Assembly (NCBI GenBank): GCA_963799105.1 | Contig: CAWCVR010000010.1 | Location: 620,001-684,000 of the forward strand | Direction of reading: 5' to 3' | Source: CAWCVR01 sp963799105 | Lineage (GTDB): Bacteria > Acidobacteriota > Terriglobia > Bryobacterales > Bryobacteraceae | Length of the DNA stretch: 64,000 nucleotides | Shown: positions 28,241 through 38,187 of the stretch, one piece after another | Layout of the letters: every line of letters begins with the position of its first letter | How positions within the stretch are numbered: position 1 is the first letter of the stretch | Position numbers and translations under genes: made by a program | The notes under the pieces: generated by a model | Told to the model about the DNA's origin: nothing | Database searches by the model: none | What the model saw: the letters and a program-made list of their open reading frames with translations, nothing else

Positions 28241-29377
28241 ATGAGCGATAACCGTTTGAAACAGTTGGGAACGCTGGGGCAGTCAATCTGGCTGGACTAT
28301 ATCCGGCGGGATCTGATCTCGAGCGGCAAACTGCGGCGCCTGATCGAGGAGGATGGACTGCGGGGGATGACCTCGAACCCATCCATCTTCGAGAAGGCCA
28401 TCGCGGACAGCCACGATTACGACGAGGACATTCGGGCCATGGCGCTCGAGGGAAATGGCGCCGCGGCAATTTACGAATCTCTCAGCCAGCGCGACGTCGA
28501 AAGCGCCGCCGACGAGTTCCGGCCGGTCTACGACGCGACTGACGGCAAGGATGGATATGTCAGCCTGGAGGTCAATCCCCACCTGGCGCACGACACCGGC
28601 GGAACCCTGAAAGAGGCCCGCCGCTTGTGGGCCGCGCTGAACCGGCCCAACGTCCTCATCAAGGTCCCGGCAACGGCCGAGGGGCTGCCCGCCATCCGGC
28701 AACTCATCGGCGAAGGAATCAGCGTCAACGTGACGTTGCTGTTTGGATTGCCCCGGTACCGGCAGGTGGCCGAAGCGTACATCGCCGGCACGGAGGCGCG
28801 CGCGGCGCAGGGGAAGCCGGTGAAGCACGTAGCCTCGGTGGCCAGCTTCTTCATAAGCCGCATCGACGCGCTGGTGGACCCGATTCTGGCTGGTCTCGTG
28901 GCATCGGGCGGCACGGAGGCGGACCTGGCGAAACGGGTGCGCGGGCAGACCGCCATCGCCAGCGCCAAGATGGCCTATCAGGTCTACAAAGAGGTCTTCG
29001 CGGGCGAACGGTTCCGGAAGCTGGCCGCCCAGGGCGCTCGCGTGCAGCGGCTGCTGTGGGCCAGCACCAGCACCAAGAACCCGGAGTACAGCGACGTGCG
29101 ATATGTCGAGGCGCTCATCGGACCGGACACGGTCAACACGGTGCCGCTCGAAACCCTGGATGCCTACCGCGACCATGGAGAGCCGCGGGTCCGTCTTGAA
29201 CGGGATGTCGAAGAAGCCCGTTGGGCGATGAGCCGGCTGCCGGACCTGGGCATCGACATCGACAAAGTGACGCAGCAGCTCGAGGACGAAGGAGTCGAGA
29301 AGTTCAACAAGCCGTTCGACAAACTGATGGAGACCCTGGCGCAAAGGTCGCCGCGGCATTCCGCCGGCGGAGCATGA
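28241..29377 (+). CDS. tal: Transaldolase
   Basis: Transaldolase moves a dihydroxyacetone unit between sugar phosphates in the non-oxidative pentose phosphate pathway. The 378-residue length and motifs fit the longer TalA/TalB-type bacterial group often fused or paired with glucose-6-phosphate isomerase. GMTSNPSIFEKAI is the N-terminal signature, VLIKVPAT carries the Schiff-base Lys, and SVNVTLLFGLPRY follows. LLWASTSTKNPEYSD is the second signature. GGAGG lies before the ATG. It is 29 bp upstream of the phosphorylase gene; the two probably form a sugar-metabolism operon. Confidence 0.93.
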   Translation: MSDNRLKQLGTLGQSIWLDYIRRDLISSGKLRRLIEEDGLRGMTSNPSIFEKAIADSHDYDEDIRAMALEGNGAAAIYESLSQRDVESAADEFRPVYDATDGKDGYVSLEVNPHLAHDTGGTLKEARRLWAALNRPNVLIKVPATAEGLPAIRQLIGEGISVNVTLLFGLPRYRQVAEAYIAGTEARAAQGKPVKHVASVASFFISRIDALVDPILAGLVASGGTEADLAKRVRGQTAIASAKMAYQVYKEVFAGERFRKLAAQGARVQRLLWASTSTKNPEYSDVRYVEALIGPDTVNTVPLETLDAYRDHGEPRVRLERDVEEARWAMSRLPDLGIDIDKVTQQLEDEGVEKFNKPFDKLMETLAQRSPRHSAGGA

Positions 29378-29406
29378 CAAGAGCGGCCGGATCGGAACCA
29401 TAACTC

Positions 29407-31954
29407 ATGAACAAGCGAACCCGTGCGATCCACCCGATATACCATCTCCTGCCCACCGAGATCGAGGGATTCGATTCGCTGGCGGAACTCGCCTTGGATC
29501 TGCATTGGTCCTGGCATCACGCCACCGACGAAGTGTGGCGGCAGCTCGATCCCGCACTCTGGGAGATCACGCACAACCCCTGGGTGGTCCTGCAAACGGC
29601 CTCGCGCGACCGGATCGAGCGCGTGTTGGCCGATCCAGGCTTTCGCAAAAACGTGGACGACCTGGTCGAGGCCAGCAGACAGGCGGCGGATGCGCCCGCG
29701 TGGTTTCAGCGGAATCACGCGGAGGCGCCACTAACCTGCGCCGCGTATTTCAGCATGGAATACATGTTGAGCGAAGCTCTGCCGATTTACTCGGGCGGGC
29801 TGGGGAATGTGGCCGGGGATCAACTGAAAGCCGCCAGCGATCTGGGCGTGCCCGTGGCCGCGGTGGGACTGCTCTACCAGCAAGGCTACTTCCGCCAGAT
29901 GATCGGCAAGAACGGAGAGCAGGAGGCACTCTACCCGTATAACGATCCGGGACAGTTGCCGATCACGCCGTTGCGCCATCCAAACGGGGAGTGGCTGCGG
30001 TTGGAGATCGCCTTGCCCGGATACTCGGTGTGGCTGCGCGCCTGGCAGGCGAAGGTCGGCAGGGTGAATCTGTACCTGCTGGACAGCAATGACGCGGCTA
30101 ACTTCCCCGCTCATCGGGGAATTACCAGCGAGCTCTACGGGGGCGGGCAGGAGTTACGCCTGAAGCAGGAGATGCTGCTCGGAATCGGCGGATGGCGGCT
30201 GCTCCGGGCGCTGGGGCTCGCGCCGGAGGTCTGCCACCTGAATGAAGGGCACGCGGCGTTTGCCGTCCTGGAACGCGCCCGCAGCTTCATGGAGGAATCG
30301 GGGCAGCCCTTCGAAGTCGCGCTGGCGGTCACGCGAGCGGGTAATCTCTTCACCACCCACACGGCGGTGGCCGCCGGATTTGACCGTTTTGCTCCCGCCC
30401 TCATGCAGCAATACCTTGAAGGATACGCCGAAAAGAAACTGGGCATTGAACTTGACGATTTGCTGGCCCTTGGCCGCCGGAATCCGGCCGACTCGTCCGA
30501 GCCATTCAACATGGCGTACCTGGCCATCCGCGGCAGCGGGGCGGCGAATGGAGTGAGCCGCTTGCACGGGAAGGTGAGCCGGCGCCTGTTTCTGCCCCTC
30601 TTCCCACACTGGCCGGAGGACGAAGTCCCCATCGGACACGTGACCAACGGAGTCCACATGCCCACCTGGGACTCGGCTGCCGCCGACGAACTTTGGACCC
30701 AAAGCTGTGGCAAAGACCGCTGGCTGGGGACGACGGAAACACTGGAGCGGGACATTAGCAGGGTCTCCGACGCCAGGCTCTGGCAATTTCGGACCGAAGC
30801 CAGTAAGTCCCTTGTGGAGTATGCACGCGGACGGCTGTCCCGGGACTTGGCCGCGTCAGGCGCGCTGCCCGAGGAGGCCGAAGTAGCGAAGCGTCTCTTA
30901 GATCCCAACGTCCTGACGCTGGGCTTTGCGCGCCGGTTCGCGACTTACAAGAGACCGAACCTGCTGCTGCACGACCCACCGCGCCTGCTGCGCCTCTTGA
31001 CTAACCCGCGGCAGCCGGTGCAACTCATCATCGCCGGCAAGGCGCATCCGGCGGACCAGGCGGGGCAGGCCCTGCTTCTGGAATGGACCCGCTTCATCCG
31101 CACTCCCGAGGCGCGTCCCCACGCGATCTTCCTCAGCGATTACGACATGCTCCTGACCGAGCGCCTGGTGCATGGCGTGGACGTCTCGGATCAACACGCC
31201 ACGGCGGCCCTGGGAAGCTTGCGGAACCAGCGGCATGAAGGTGCTGGTGAATGGCGGCATCAACCTGTCGGAGTTGGACGGCTGGTGGGCGGAAGCCTAC
31301 CGGCCGGAAATCGGATGGGCATTGGGAGACGGCCAGGAACACGACGGCGATCCGGCCTGGGACGCCGCCGAAGCCGAAACCCTCTACGACCTGCTGGAAC
31401 GGGAGGTAATTCCCGAGTTCTATGCCCGCGACGGGCAGGGCATCCCCACAGCCTGGGTGGCGCGGATGCGGAACAGCATGGCGAGCCTGACACCGCGCTT
31501 TTCCGCGGACCGCGCGGTGCGCGAATATACCGGGCAACACTACCTGCCGGCCGCGGCAGCCTACCGTGAGCGCGCCGCCGATAAGGGCGCGGCGGGCCGG
31601 CAATTGGTGGATTGGCGCCATTCCGTGGACGGGACGTGGGGCTCGTTGCGCTTCGGAGACGTGCGCGTCGAAACCAGCGCGGACCGGCATGTGTTTGAAG
31701 TGGAAGTTCTGCTGAACGATCTCGACCCGGGTGCGGCGCGGGTTGAGCTCTATGCGGACGGAATCGACGGCGGCGATCCGGTGCGGGTGGAGATGGAGCG
31801 CGCGTGGCCGCTGCCTGACGCATCCGGCCGCTCGGTCTATCGCGCGGCGGTATTCAATACACGCCCAGCCGGAGACTACACGGCGCGCGCCATACCCCGG
31901 CGGTGCGGGGTAGCGGTTCCCTTGGAGTCGGCTCGAATCCTGTGGCAACGCTGA
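29407..31954 (+). CDS. glgP: Alpha-glucan (glycogen) phosphorylase, one +1 shift
   Basis: Phosphorylase releases glucose-1-phosphate from glycogen or maltodextrin. The N-terminal 100 residues (LALDLHWSWHHATDEVWRQL) are the DUF3417 domain typical of the short bacterial type. The GT35 part includes FSMEYMLSEALPIYSGGLG, HLNEGHAAF and GHVTNGVHMPTW. The PLP-lysine region EACGTSGMKVLVNGG is read in another frame. An extra C at about 31187 changes VDVWINTPRRPWEACG into a shifted frame; removing it gives about 848 residues. The following C-terminal domain ends RILWQR at 31954. The disruption is in an invariant motif, so sequence error is likely. Confidence 0.9.
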
Positions 31955-32042
31955 GCGAAACGGCCCAAGGCGAGCGGCGCCTTGACATCCCGCGGATCTG
32001 CGAACAAAAGCGCCAGGGACAAACGGCTCCGGACGCGCTCGG

Positions 32043-32171
32043 CTAGGTCTTCGACCGCGTGATTTGGCGCCATTACCGGGCCGCTCGCTCACGCTCGCGG
32101 TTCCGGACAGAACCGCGAGCGTCAGCGAGCGGCCCGCGGCAAAGGAACAGTTTCTCGCGGTCATGGCACTA
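32043..32171. repeat. Repeat family C, about 129 bp with a 58-bp near-perfect palindrome
   Basis: This segment matches 38895-39022 almost base for base. Its core (32078-32135) is a stem of 26 bp with a 6-bp loop (CGGACA), opening GGGCCGCTCGCTCACGCTCG; one mismatch (GTCAG for GTGAG) interrupts the stem. It lies between the phosphorylase and the heme-propeller operon. The 50 bp that follow are AT-rich (ATACGATAGAAAACGATAAT) and may hold the operon promoter. Confidence 0.75.
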
Positions 32172-32222
32172 GTGCTTTTATACGATAGAAAACGATAATA
32201 CAGGACCGTAATATAGTTGTTC

Positions 32223-33530
32223 ATGCGTTGGATGCTCGGGGCGGGGATGTTTGCGGCTCTGGTTTCACTCCTCGCCGGACAGGCGAAGCGGAGCGATCTG
32301 CCTCCATTCCTTTACACCGCGGCGGCGCGATACGATGCGGCGGCCTGGAACCACGGCGGGGAACGGTTCCCGGACGGGGCGCATCTGGTTCTGGTGACTC
32401 GGGAAGCGCGCCGCGATGCGATCCCGGGCTTCTTCGCATCGGCGGATGCGGCGGTTTCCTACGATGGCCGCAGCGTCCTGTTCGCCGGCCGGCCCACCAG
32501 GCAGGACCGTTGGCAGATCTGGCAGGCCGACTTGGCGGGGGGCGCGCCGCATCGGGTGGCGGCCACCTCCGACGCCTGCATCCGCCCCCTGTATCTGCCC
32601 GATGGAAGGGTGGTCTACACGCGGGTCGCGGCGGCGGGATCGGATATCGAGGTGATCCCATCCGAGGGCGGCAAGGCCGACGTGTTGACCCACGCGCCCG
32701 GCCGGTATCTCACCAGCGACGTTCTCCGTGACGGCCGCATCCTTTTCGAATCGCGCGACGAACTTTTCACGGTGTATCCCGACGGGACCGGAGTGGAGTC
32801 CCTGCGCTGCGATCACGGGCCGCGGCGCTCCGGCGGCCGGCAGGTTTCTTCGGGAGACGTGATTTTCGGCGTCGATGGCGGCCTGGCCCGGTTCACGTCC
32901 GCGCTGGCGGTGCAGGAGAAACTGCCGGCGGCGGATTTGGAAATCCTCGGTCCGGTGGCGGAGGTGGCGCCCGGCCGCTGGCTGGTGGCGGCGCGTCCGC
33001 GATCCGGCGGCGCCTGGGCCATTTGCCAGGCGGGACCCGGCTTACGCGGGTTGGAGATCGTCGAGTCTCCGCGCGGCGTTCAGGCCGTGGAACCGGTGGC
33101 CGCGGCGCAGCGAGTGCCGCCGCGCGACTTTCCCTCCGGCCTGGTGCCCACGCGAACCACCGGCAATCTGCTCTGTCTGAACGCGCGCGAATCGAAGAAT
33201 CCCATCGAGGGGACGATTCACTCGGTGCGAATCTACACCCAGGATCCGGCGGGACAATCGCAGGCGCTGGGGCGGACGGCCATCGCGGCGGATGGATCGT
33301 TTTACGTGGAAGTGCCCGCCGACCGCCCGATCCGCATCGAGTTACTGGACGCCGCGGGCGCGCGGCTCCGCGCCGAAGAGCACTGGTTCTGGATGCGCCC
33401 CAGCGAACAGCGGATCTGCGTGGGCTGCCACGCCGGACCGGAGCGCGCGCCGGAAAACAAGGTCCCCGAGATACTCAATCAAATACTAACCCCGGTGAAG
33501 ATGCTGGGAGACCAAGGACAAACCCGATGA
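32223..33530 (+). CDS. Secreted beta-propeller protein with HZS-alpha-like domain and one c-type heme site
   Basis: A protein of about 435 residues. The ATG at 32223 gives a signal peptide (MRWMLGAGMFAALVSLLAG); a TTG two codons upstream is also open. The first 270 residues carry WD40/PD40-type propeller blades (VSYDGRSVLFAGRP, IWQADLAGGAPHRV, DLEILGPVAEVAPG). The C-terminal part (SVRIYTQDPAG, IAADGSFYVEVPADRPI, HWFWMRPSEQRICVGCH) matches the middle domain of hydrazine synthase alpha-like proteins. CVGCH is a covalent heme-binding site. Such proteins occur widely outside anammox bacteria with unknown roles. Its stop overlaps the next ATG. Confidence 0.7.
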   Translation: MRWMLGAGMFAALVSLLAGQAKRSDLPPFLYTAAARYDAAAWNHGGERFPDGAHLVLVTREARRDAIPGFFASADAAVSYDGRSVLFAGRPTRQDRWQIWQADLAGGAPHRVAATSDACIRPLYLPDGRVVYTRVAAAGSDIEVIPSEGGKADVLTHAPGRYLTSDVLRDGRILFESRDELFTVYPDGTGVESLRCDHGPRRSGGRQVSSGDVIFGVDGGLARFTSALAVQEKLPAADLEILGPVAEVAPGRWLVAARPRSGGAWAICQAGPGLRGLEIVESPRGVQAVEPVAAAQRVPPRDFPSGLVPTRTTGNLLCLNARESKNPIEGTIHSVRIYTQDPAGQSQALGRTAIAADGSFYVEVPADRPIRIELLDAAGARLRAEEHWFWMRPSEQRICVGCHAGPERAPENKVPEILNQILTPVKMLGDQGQTR

Positions 33531-35153
33531 CTCCGCGACCTGGCCTCTACCTTTTGCCGCTGCTGGCCGCCGGCGCGCTGACCGCTCAAAACGCCGGCCC
33601 CATCCGCTTTGAAGATGTCACCGCACAATCGGGGATAGGCTTCACGCATTCCTTTGGCGCCGAAAAGCTGGGTTCGCTGCTGGAGAGCACCGGCGCCGGA
33701 TGCGTCTGGTTCGACTACAACAACGACGGCAAGCCGGACCTGTTCGTGGTAAGCGGCCGGCCGCTGGGCCAGGAGATGCACCCCTATCCGCTGCGCCACG
33801 CGCCCAAGGAGATGCCGCACAACCACTTGTACCGCAACGACGGCAACGGCAAGTTCACCGACGTGACGGAACAGGCCGGAGTGGGCGGCGACGGCTTCGG
33901 TTTCGCCGCCATCGCCGCGGACTTCGACAACGACGGCCTGACGGACCTTCTGGTTACCTCCTACGGCCACGTCACGCTCTACCGGAACAAAGGAGATGGA
34001 ACGTTCGAGGATGTAACCCTCAAGGCCGGGTTGGATGTGAAGGGATGGGCCATCGGCGCAACATGGCTGGATTACGACAAGGACGGCTGCGTTGACCTGT
34101 TCATCGGCCGCTATGTGAAATTCGATCCCACTTATCGCTCCTACTATGCCGCCGATAACTACCCGGGGCCGCTCGATTACGAGGGAGATACCAACCTCCT
34201 GTTCCACAATACCTGCCACGGCACTTTCGTAGACGTAAGCGAAAAGTCCGGCATCTCGAAGTTCAAGGGCCGCACCATGGGCGTGACGGCGGCGGATTTC
34301 GATGGCGACGGCTATCCCGATATCTACGTGGCCAACGACAAGACCGAGAACTTTCTCTTTCACAACCTCCGCAACGGAACGTTCGAAGAGATCGCGCTGG
34401 AGGCGGGCGCGGCGTTCGGACAGAACGGGGAATCCACCTCCGCCATGGGACCGGTATTCTTCGACATAGGGAACGCCGGGCACGCCGACCTGTGGGTAAG
34501 CGATTCCAAGTACAACCGCCTGCTCTTCGAACTCGGGTAAGCTGCCGTTCACCGACGTCACCCAGCAAGCCGGCATTTCGCAGCTTGCGGCGCAATACAC
34601 CAGTTGGGGCACCGGTGCGTTCGACTTCGACAACGACGGGTGGACCGACCTCATGATCTTCCATGGCGGCCTCATCCACCTGATTCCCCAGGAGCATTCC
34701 ATCTTCCGCAACCTGGGCGGCGGCAAGTTTCAGGACGTGTCCGCCGAAGCCGGCCCGTACTTCGCCACCAAGAGTGTGGCCCGCGGCGCATGCTTCGCGG
34801 ACTACGACAGCAATGGCAAGGTGGGCGCGTTCCTGGTGAACCTGGGCGCGCCCGGCGTGCTGCTCAAGAACGTTTCGCCCTCGGCGGGGCACTGGCTCGA
34901 CATCAAGCTGGCCGGCGTCAAGAGTAACCGCGATGGGATCGGCGCCAAGGTGGAAGTGGAGGCCGGCGCGCTGAAGCAGCGGGCCGAACGCGTCGCCGGT
35001 TCGGGTTACTTGAGCCAGAACGACGGGCGCCTGCATTTCGGTCTGGGAGCGAACGCCAAAGTGGACCGCATCACCGTCACCTGGCCCAGCGGAACCCGCC
35101 AGGTGGTGCAGGGAGTGGCCGCCAACCAGGTGATTGCCATCACGGAGAAGTAA
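33527..35153 (+). CDS. Secreted FG-GAP/ASPIC (CRTAC1-like) protein, one +1 shift
   Basis: A secreted beta-propeller with repeated Ca-binding FG-GAP blades: FDYNNDGKPDLFV, DFDNDGLTDLLV, DYDKDGCVDLFI and DFDGDGYPDIYV. The ATG overlaps the upstream stop (ATGA), and MTPRPGLYLLPLLAAGALTA is a signal peptide. The C-terminus has the UnbV/ASPIC domain (SNRDGIGAKVEV, GSGYLSQNDGRLHFGLG). A frame change at about 34535-34537 (an extra G in CTCGGGTAAG) separates the last 205 residues; removing it gives one product of about 541 residues. Function is unknown for this family; extracellular adhesion or carbohydrate-related roles are suggested. Confidence 0.75.
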
Positions 35154-35155
35154 GC

Positions 35156-36976
35156 ATGCGACGGGCGATCTGGGGACTTATACTCGTTGCGGCCGCGGCC
35201 GGACAAACCCGCTACCTGAGTCCGGACGACCTGGCCCTGTCGCCCGATGGCAAGCGGCTGTACGTAGTGTGCAGCGGCAGCGACGAGGTGCTGGTGGTGG
35301 ACACCGCCTCGCGTGCCGTCGCCGGGCGCGTCGCGGTCGGCAAGGTCCCCCGCGGCATCGCCCTCGCGCCCGATGGCAAGCGCTTCTATGTGACCAATTC
35401 CTGGTCCGACACGGTGAGCGAGGTGGACGCCCTGTCGTTGCAGGTGCTGCGAACCCTGCCGGCGGGTTTCGAGCCCACCGGCGTGACGCTGGATGCGGCG
35501 CGCAACGTGCTGTACGTGGCCAACCGGCTGAGCGACGATATCTCACTGATCGACCTGGCGGCCGGCGCCGACGTGCGGCGATTGGCGGCGGGCCGCGGCT
35601 CGAGTTACATGACCGCATCGGCCGATGGCGCGCACATTTACGTCAGCCACGTCTATCCGCAAGTGGGCAAGTTTCGCGCGCCTCCGCATTCCGAGATCAC
35701 CGAGGTGGACGCCGCGCGGCAGGTGGTGGTGGACCGTCTCGCTCTGAACAATGCGGCCGGCGTGTTTCACATCGAGTTGTCGCGGGATGGCCGCATCGGC
35801 ATCGCCGCCGAGATGCGTCCCAAAAACCTGGTGCCGCTGGCGCACGTGGAACATGGCTGGGCGTTCGGAAACTCGCTGGCGGTGTTTGGAGACGACATTG
35901 GGGGCGTGGTGCAAATGCCCCTCGACGAAATCGAGAACTATCCTTCCGTGCCCTTCGGCGTGGCGATTGCGCCCGATAAGTCGCGGGCTTACGTTTCGGC
36001 CAGCGGGTCGAACGAGATCGTGATCGTGGATCTGGCCAAGCTGGCGGCGGCGGCGCGCCAGCCCAACGCCGCCCGGCTCGCGAACGATCTCTCGGCTTCC
36101 GCCAGGTACGTGGTGGCGCGAGTGGCCGTGGGACGGAATCCGCGCAACATCCGCCTCTCGCCGGATGCGTCGGCGCTGTATGTGGCGAACCGGCTGGACG
36201 ACACCATTTCCATCGTGGATACGGCGCGCGCCGCGGTTGCCGCCACCATCCCGCTGGGCGCTGCCGCGCCCTTGACGCCCGAGCGGCGCGGAGAGCGGCT
36301 CTTCTACTCGTCGATGTACTCGTTCGGCCACCAGTTCGGCTGCGCCAACTGCCATATCGACTCCACCTTCGACGGCCTTTCGTGGGACCTGGAACCGGAC
36401 GGTTTCGGCATCGACATCGTGGACAATCGCGCCCTGGAAGAAATCAAGGACACCGCGCCCTATAAGTGGAACGGCGGCAATCCGGACCTGCAAACCGAGT
36501 GCGGCCCGCGGACCGAGCGCTACTTCTTCCGCTCGCAAGGCTTCCGCGGCGCGGACCTGGAAGACCTGGTGAAGTACGTCCAATCGATTCCCCTGCGCCC
36601 CAACCGCTACCGGCTGCCCGACGGAGAGTACTCGCCGGCGCAGGAGCGGGGCCTGGACATTTTTCAGCGGACTACCAGGAAGAACGGAACGCCCATTCCC
36701 GATAACTTGCAGTGTTTCGTCTGTCACTCCGGGAAGTATTACACGAATACTCAGTTGGCGGATGTGGGCACGGGCAAGCCTTCGGACCGTTCTCCCAAGG
36801 TGGACGTGCCGCAGTTGACCAACGTGGTCAACAGCGCGCCGTACCTGCATGACGGGTCGGCCCGCACGCTGGAGGAGATCTGGACGGTTTTCAACCCGAA
36901 CGACAAACACGGTGTTACGAACGATCTGAGCAAAGACGAACTGAACGATCTGATCGAGTTCTTGAAAACGCTATGA
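35156..36976 (+). CDS. YVTN beta-propeller fused to a diheme cytochrome c peroxidase/MauG-like domain
   Basis: A 606-residue secreted protein (signal MRRAIWGLILVAAAAG). Residues 20-370 contain YVTN-type blades (LALSPDGKRLYVVCSGSDEV, RFYVTNSWSDTVSEVD, LYVANRLDDTISIVDT). The C-terminal 220 residues resemble MauG/CCP, with heme motifs CANCH (about residue 396) and CFVCH (about 520), and the CCP-like phrases APYKWNGGNPDLQ and VVNSAPYLHDGSARTLEEIW. It begins 3 bases after the ASPIC stop and overlaps the next start. The pairing suggests a periplasmic or surface redox enzyme; substrate unknown. Confidence 0.75.
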   Translation: MRRAIWGLILVAAAAGQTRYLSPDDLALSPDGKRLYVVCSGSDEVLVVDTASRAVAGRVAVGKVPRGIALAPDGKRFYVTNSWSDTVSEVDALSLQVLRTLPAGFEPTGVTLDAARNVLYVANRLSDDISLIDLAAGADVRRLAAGRGSSYMTASADGAHIYVSHVYPQVGKFRAPPHSEITEVDAARQVVVDRLALNNAAGVFHIELSRDGRIGIAAEMRPKNLVPLAHVEHGWAFGNSLAVFGDDIGGVVQMPLDEIENYPSVPFGVAIAPDKSRAYVSASGSNEIVIVDLAKLAAAARQPNAARLANDLSASARYVVARVAVGRNPRNIRLSPDASALYVANRLDDTISIVDTARAAVAATIPLGAAAPLTPERRGERLFYSSMYSFGHQFGCANCHIDSTFDGLSWDLEPDGFGIDIVDNRALEEIKDTAPYKWNGGNPDLQTECGPRTERYFFRSQGFRGADLEDLVKYVQSIPLRPNRYRLPDGEYSPAQERGLDIFQRTTRKNGTPIPDNLQCFVCHSGKYYTNTQLADVGTGKPSDRSPKVDVPQLTNVVNSAPYLHDGSARTLEEIWTVFNPNDKHGVTNDLSKDELNDLIEFLKTL

Positions 36977-38187
36977 AAGGCGCTGCGATGCGAAGAACGA
37001 ATGTTGGGCAGGTTGTCAACCTGCGGCCCCGCCCAGAGGGCACCCGCAATCGGCCCAAGTCCGGCCGTGGGCAAACGTCGGAAGGCGGGTTAACAACCCG
37101 CCGCAGGTTGACAACCTGCCCCACAAGCCGGGTCTGCCTTCTCGCCCTCCTGTCCATCTCCGCCGCCGCGGCCGACTTACCGCGATTCCGCTGGCAGAAC
37201 TACACGGTGGAGAACGGCCTGCCCGACAACCGCGTCTACTGCGTAGCGGTGGATGGCGAGCGGGTGTGGGCCGGCACGGACAACGGCCTGGCTCTTTACG
37301 AGAAGGGCGCATGGAAGACCTTCACCGTGGCCGATGGCCTGGCCCACCGCGCGGTGCTCTCGCTGGCCCTCGACAAGCGAAGCCACGACCTGTGGATCGC
37401 CACCATGGGCGGCCTCAGCCGCTATTCCGCCGGGCGCTTCGACACCTTCACGCAACTCACCAGCGGTCTGCCCAACGACGTGGTCTATGGGGTCTCGGTC
37501 TTCGGCGACTTCGTGTGGGTGGCCACCGCCGCCGGCGGCGCCCGTCTGAACACCCGGACTCGCGAATGGAGCCTCTACAACGAGCGCAACACTCCCATGT
37601 ACGAGATCTGGACTTACGGCGTGACCGCCGCGGAAGATAAGGTCTATTACGCCGTCTGGGGCGGCGGAGTTCTGGAGTTCGACGTGAAGACCGAGCGCTG
37701 GAAGGACTACAACGATCCCGACGGCGAAACCGAAATCGTGCTGTTCAAGGACCAGGGATTGATTCACGAGATCACCACGTCGGTGAGCTATGTGAACAAG
37801 ATCCTATGGGCAGCCACTTACTTCGGCGTGTCCCGCTACGACGGCCGCAACTGGCGGAACTTCCTGGATAAGGACAGCGGACTGCCCAGTAACTTCCTCA
37901 ACCAGGTGAAGACGGTGGACGGAACGCGCACATGGTTCTCCACCGACAAGGGCCTGGCCTATTACGATGGCGAACGTTGGGCCACGTATCGCCCGGCGCT
38001 GGATACGCGTCAGCCTGAGATGCTGGTGCGCGACGAGCACGGCGCCGTGACGCGCGTGCCCGTGGAATCCGCGCCGGCCCATCATTACACCTTCGCCGTG
38101 GATTTTCAGAACGACGACATTTGGGTGGCTACCGCCAAGGGGATCGGCCACGGAATTCGCATTTCACCAGGAGACTCCAACCGATGA
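36973..38187 (+). CDS. Secreted ligand-type beta-propeller, signal peptide split by a repeat insertion
   Basis: A 404-residue protein. Residues 67-400 are two-component-regulator-type propeller blades (ENGLPDNRVYCVAVDGERVW, GTDNGLALYEKGAW, TMGGLSRYSAGRF, TAAGGARLNTRTREW). No kinase part is present. Residues about 10-51 are encoded by a family A palindromic repeat. Deleting that 126-nt stretch joins MKGAAMRRT to RVCLLALLSISAAAAD, a normal signal peptide; with it the N-region is 52 residues long. The insertion keeps the frame. ATG overlaps the upstream stop and the gene's own stop overlaps the RidA ATG, so it belongs to the operon. Confidence 0.75.
   Translation: MKGAAMRRTNVGQVVNLRPRPEGTRNRPKSGRGQTSEGGLTTRRRLTTCPTSRVCLLALLSISAAAADLPRFRWQNYTVENGLPDNRVYCVAVDGERVWAGTDNGLALYEKGAWKTFTVADGLAHRAVLSLALDKRSHDLWIATMGGLSRYSAGRFDTFTQLTSGLPNDVVYGVSVFGDFVWVATAAGGARLNTRTREWSLYNERNTPMYEIWTYGVTAAEDKVYYAVWGGGVLEFDVKTERWKDYNDPDGETEIVLFKDQGLIHEITTSVSYVNKILWAATYFGVSRYDGRNWRNFLDKDSGLPSNFLNQVKTVDGTRTWFSTDKGLAYYDGERWATYRPALDTRQPEMLVRDEHGAVTRVPVESAPAHHYTFAVDFQNDDIWVATAKGIGHGIRISPGDSNR
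37002..37125. repeat. Palindromic repeat family A inserted in frame inside a coding region
   Basis: Left end TGTTGGGCAGGTTGTCAACC, right end GGTTGACAACCTGCCCCACA, with the internal hairpin GGCGGGTTAACAACCCGCC. The copy is 124 bp, and the codons it occupies (37000-37126 approximately) are a multiple of three without a stop. It separates the charged and hydrophobic parts of a signal peptide. Confidence 0.8.

Noticed and set aside
32223..33530. Hydrazine synthase and an anammox metabolism
   Set aside because: Only an HZS-alpha-like domain with one heme motif is present; beta/gamma subunits and hydrazine dehydrogenase are absent, and related proteins are common in non-anammox bacteria.
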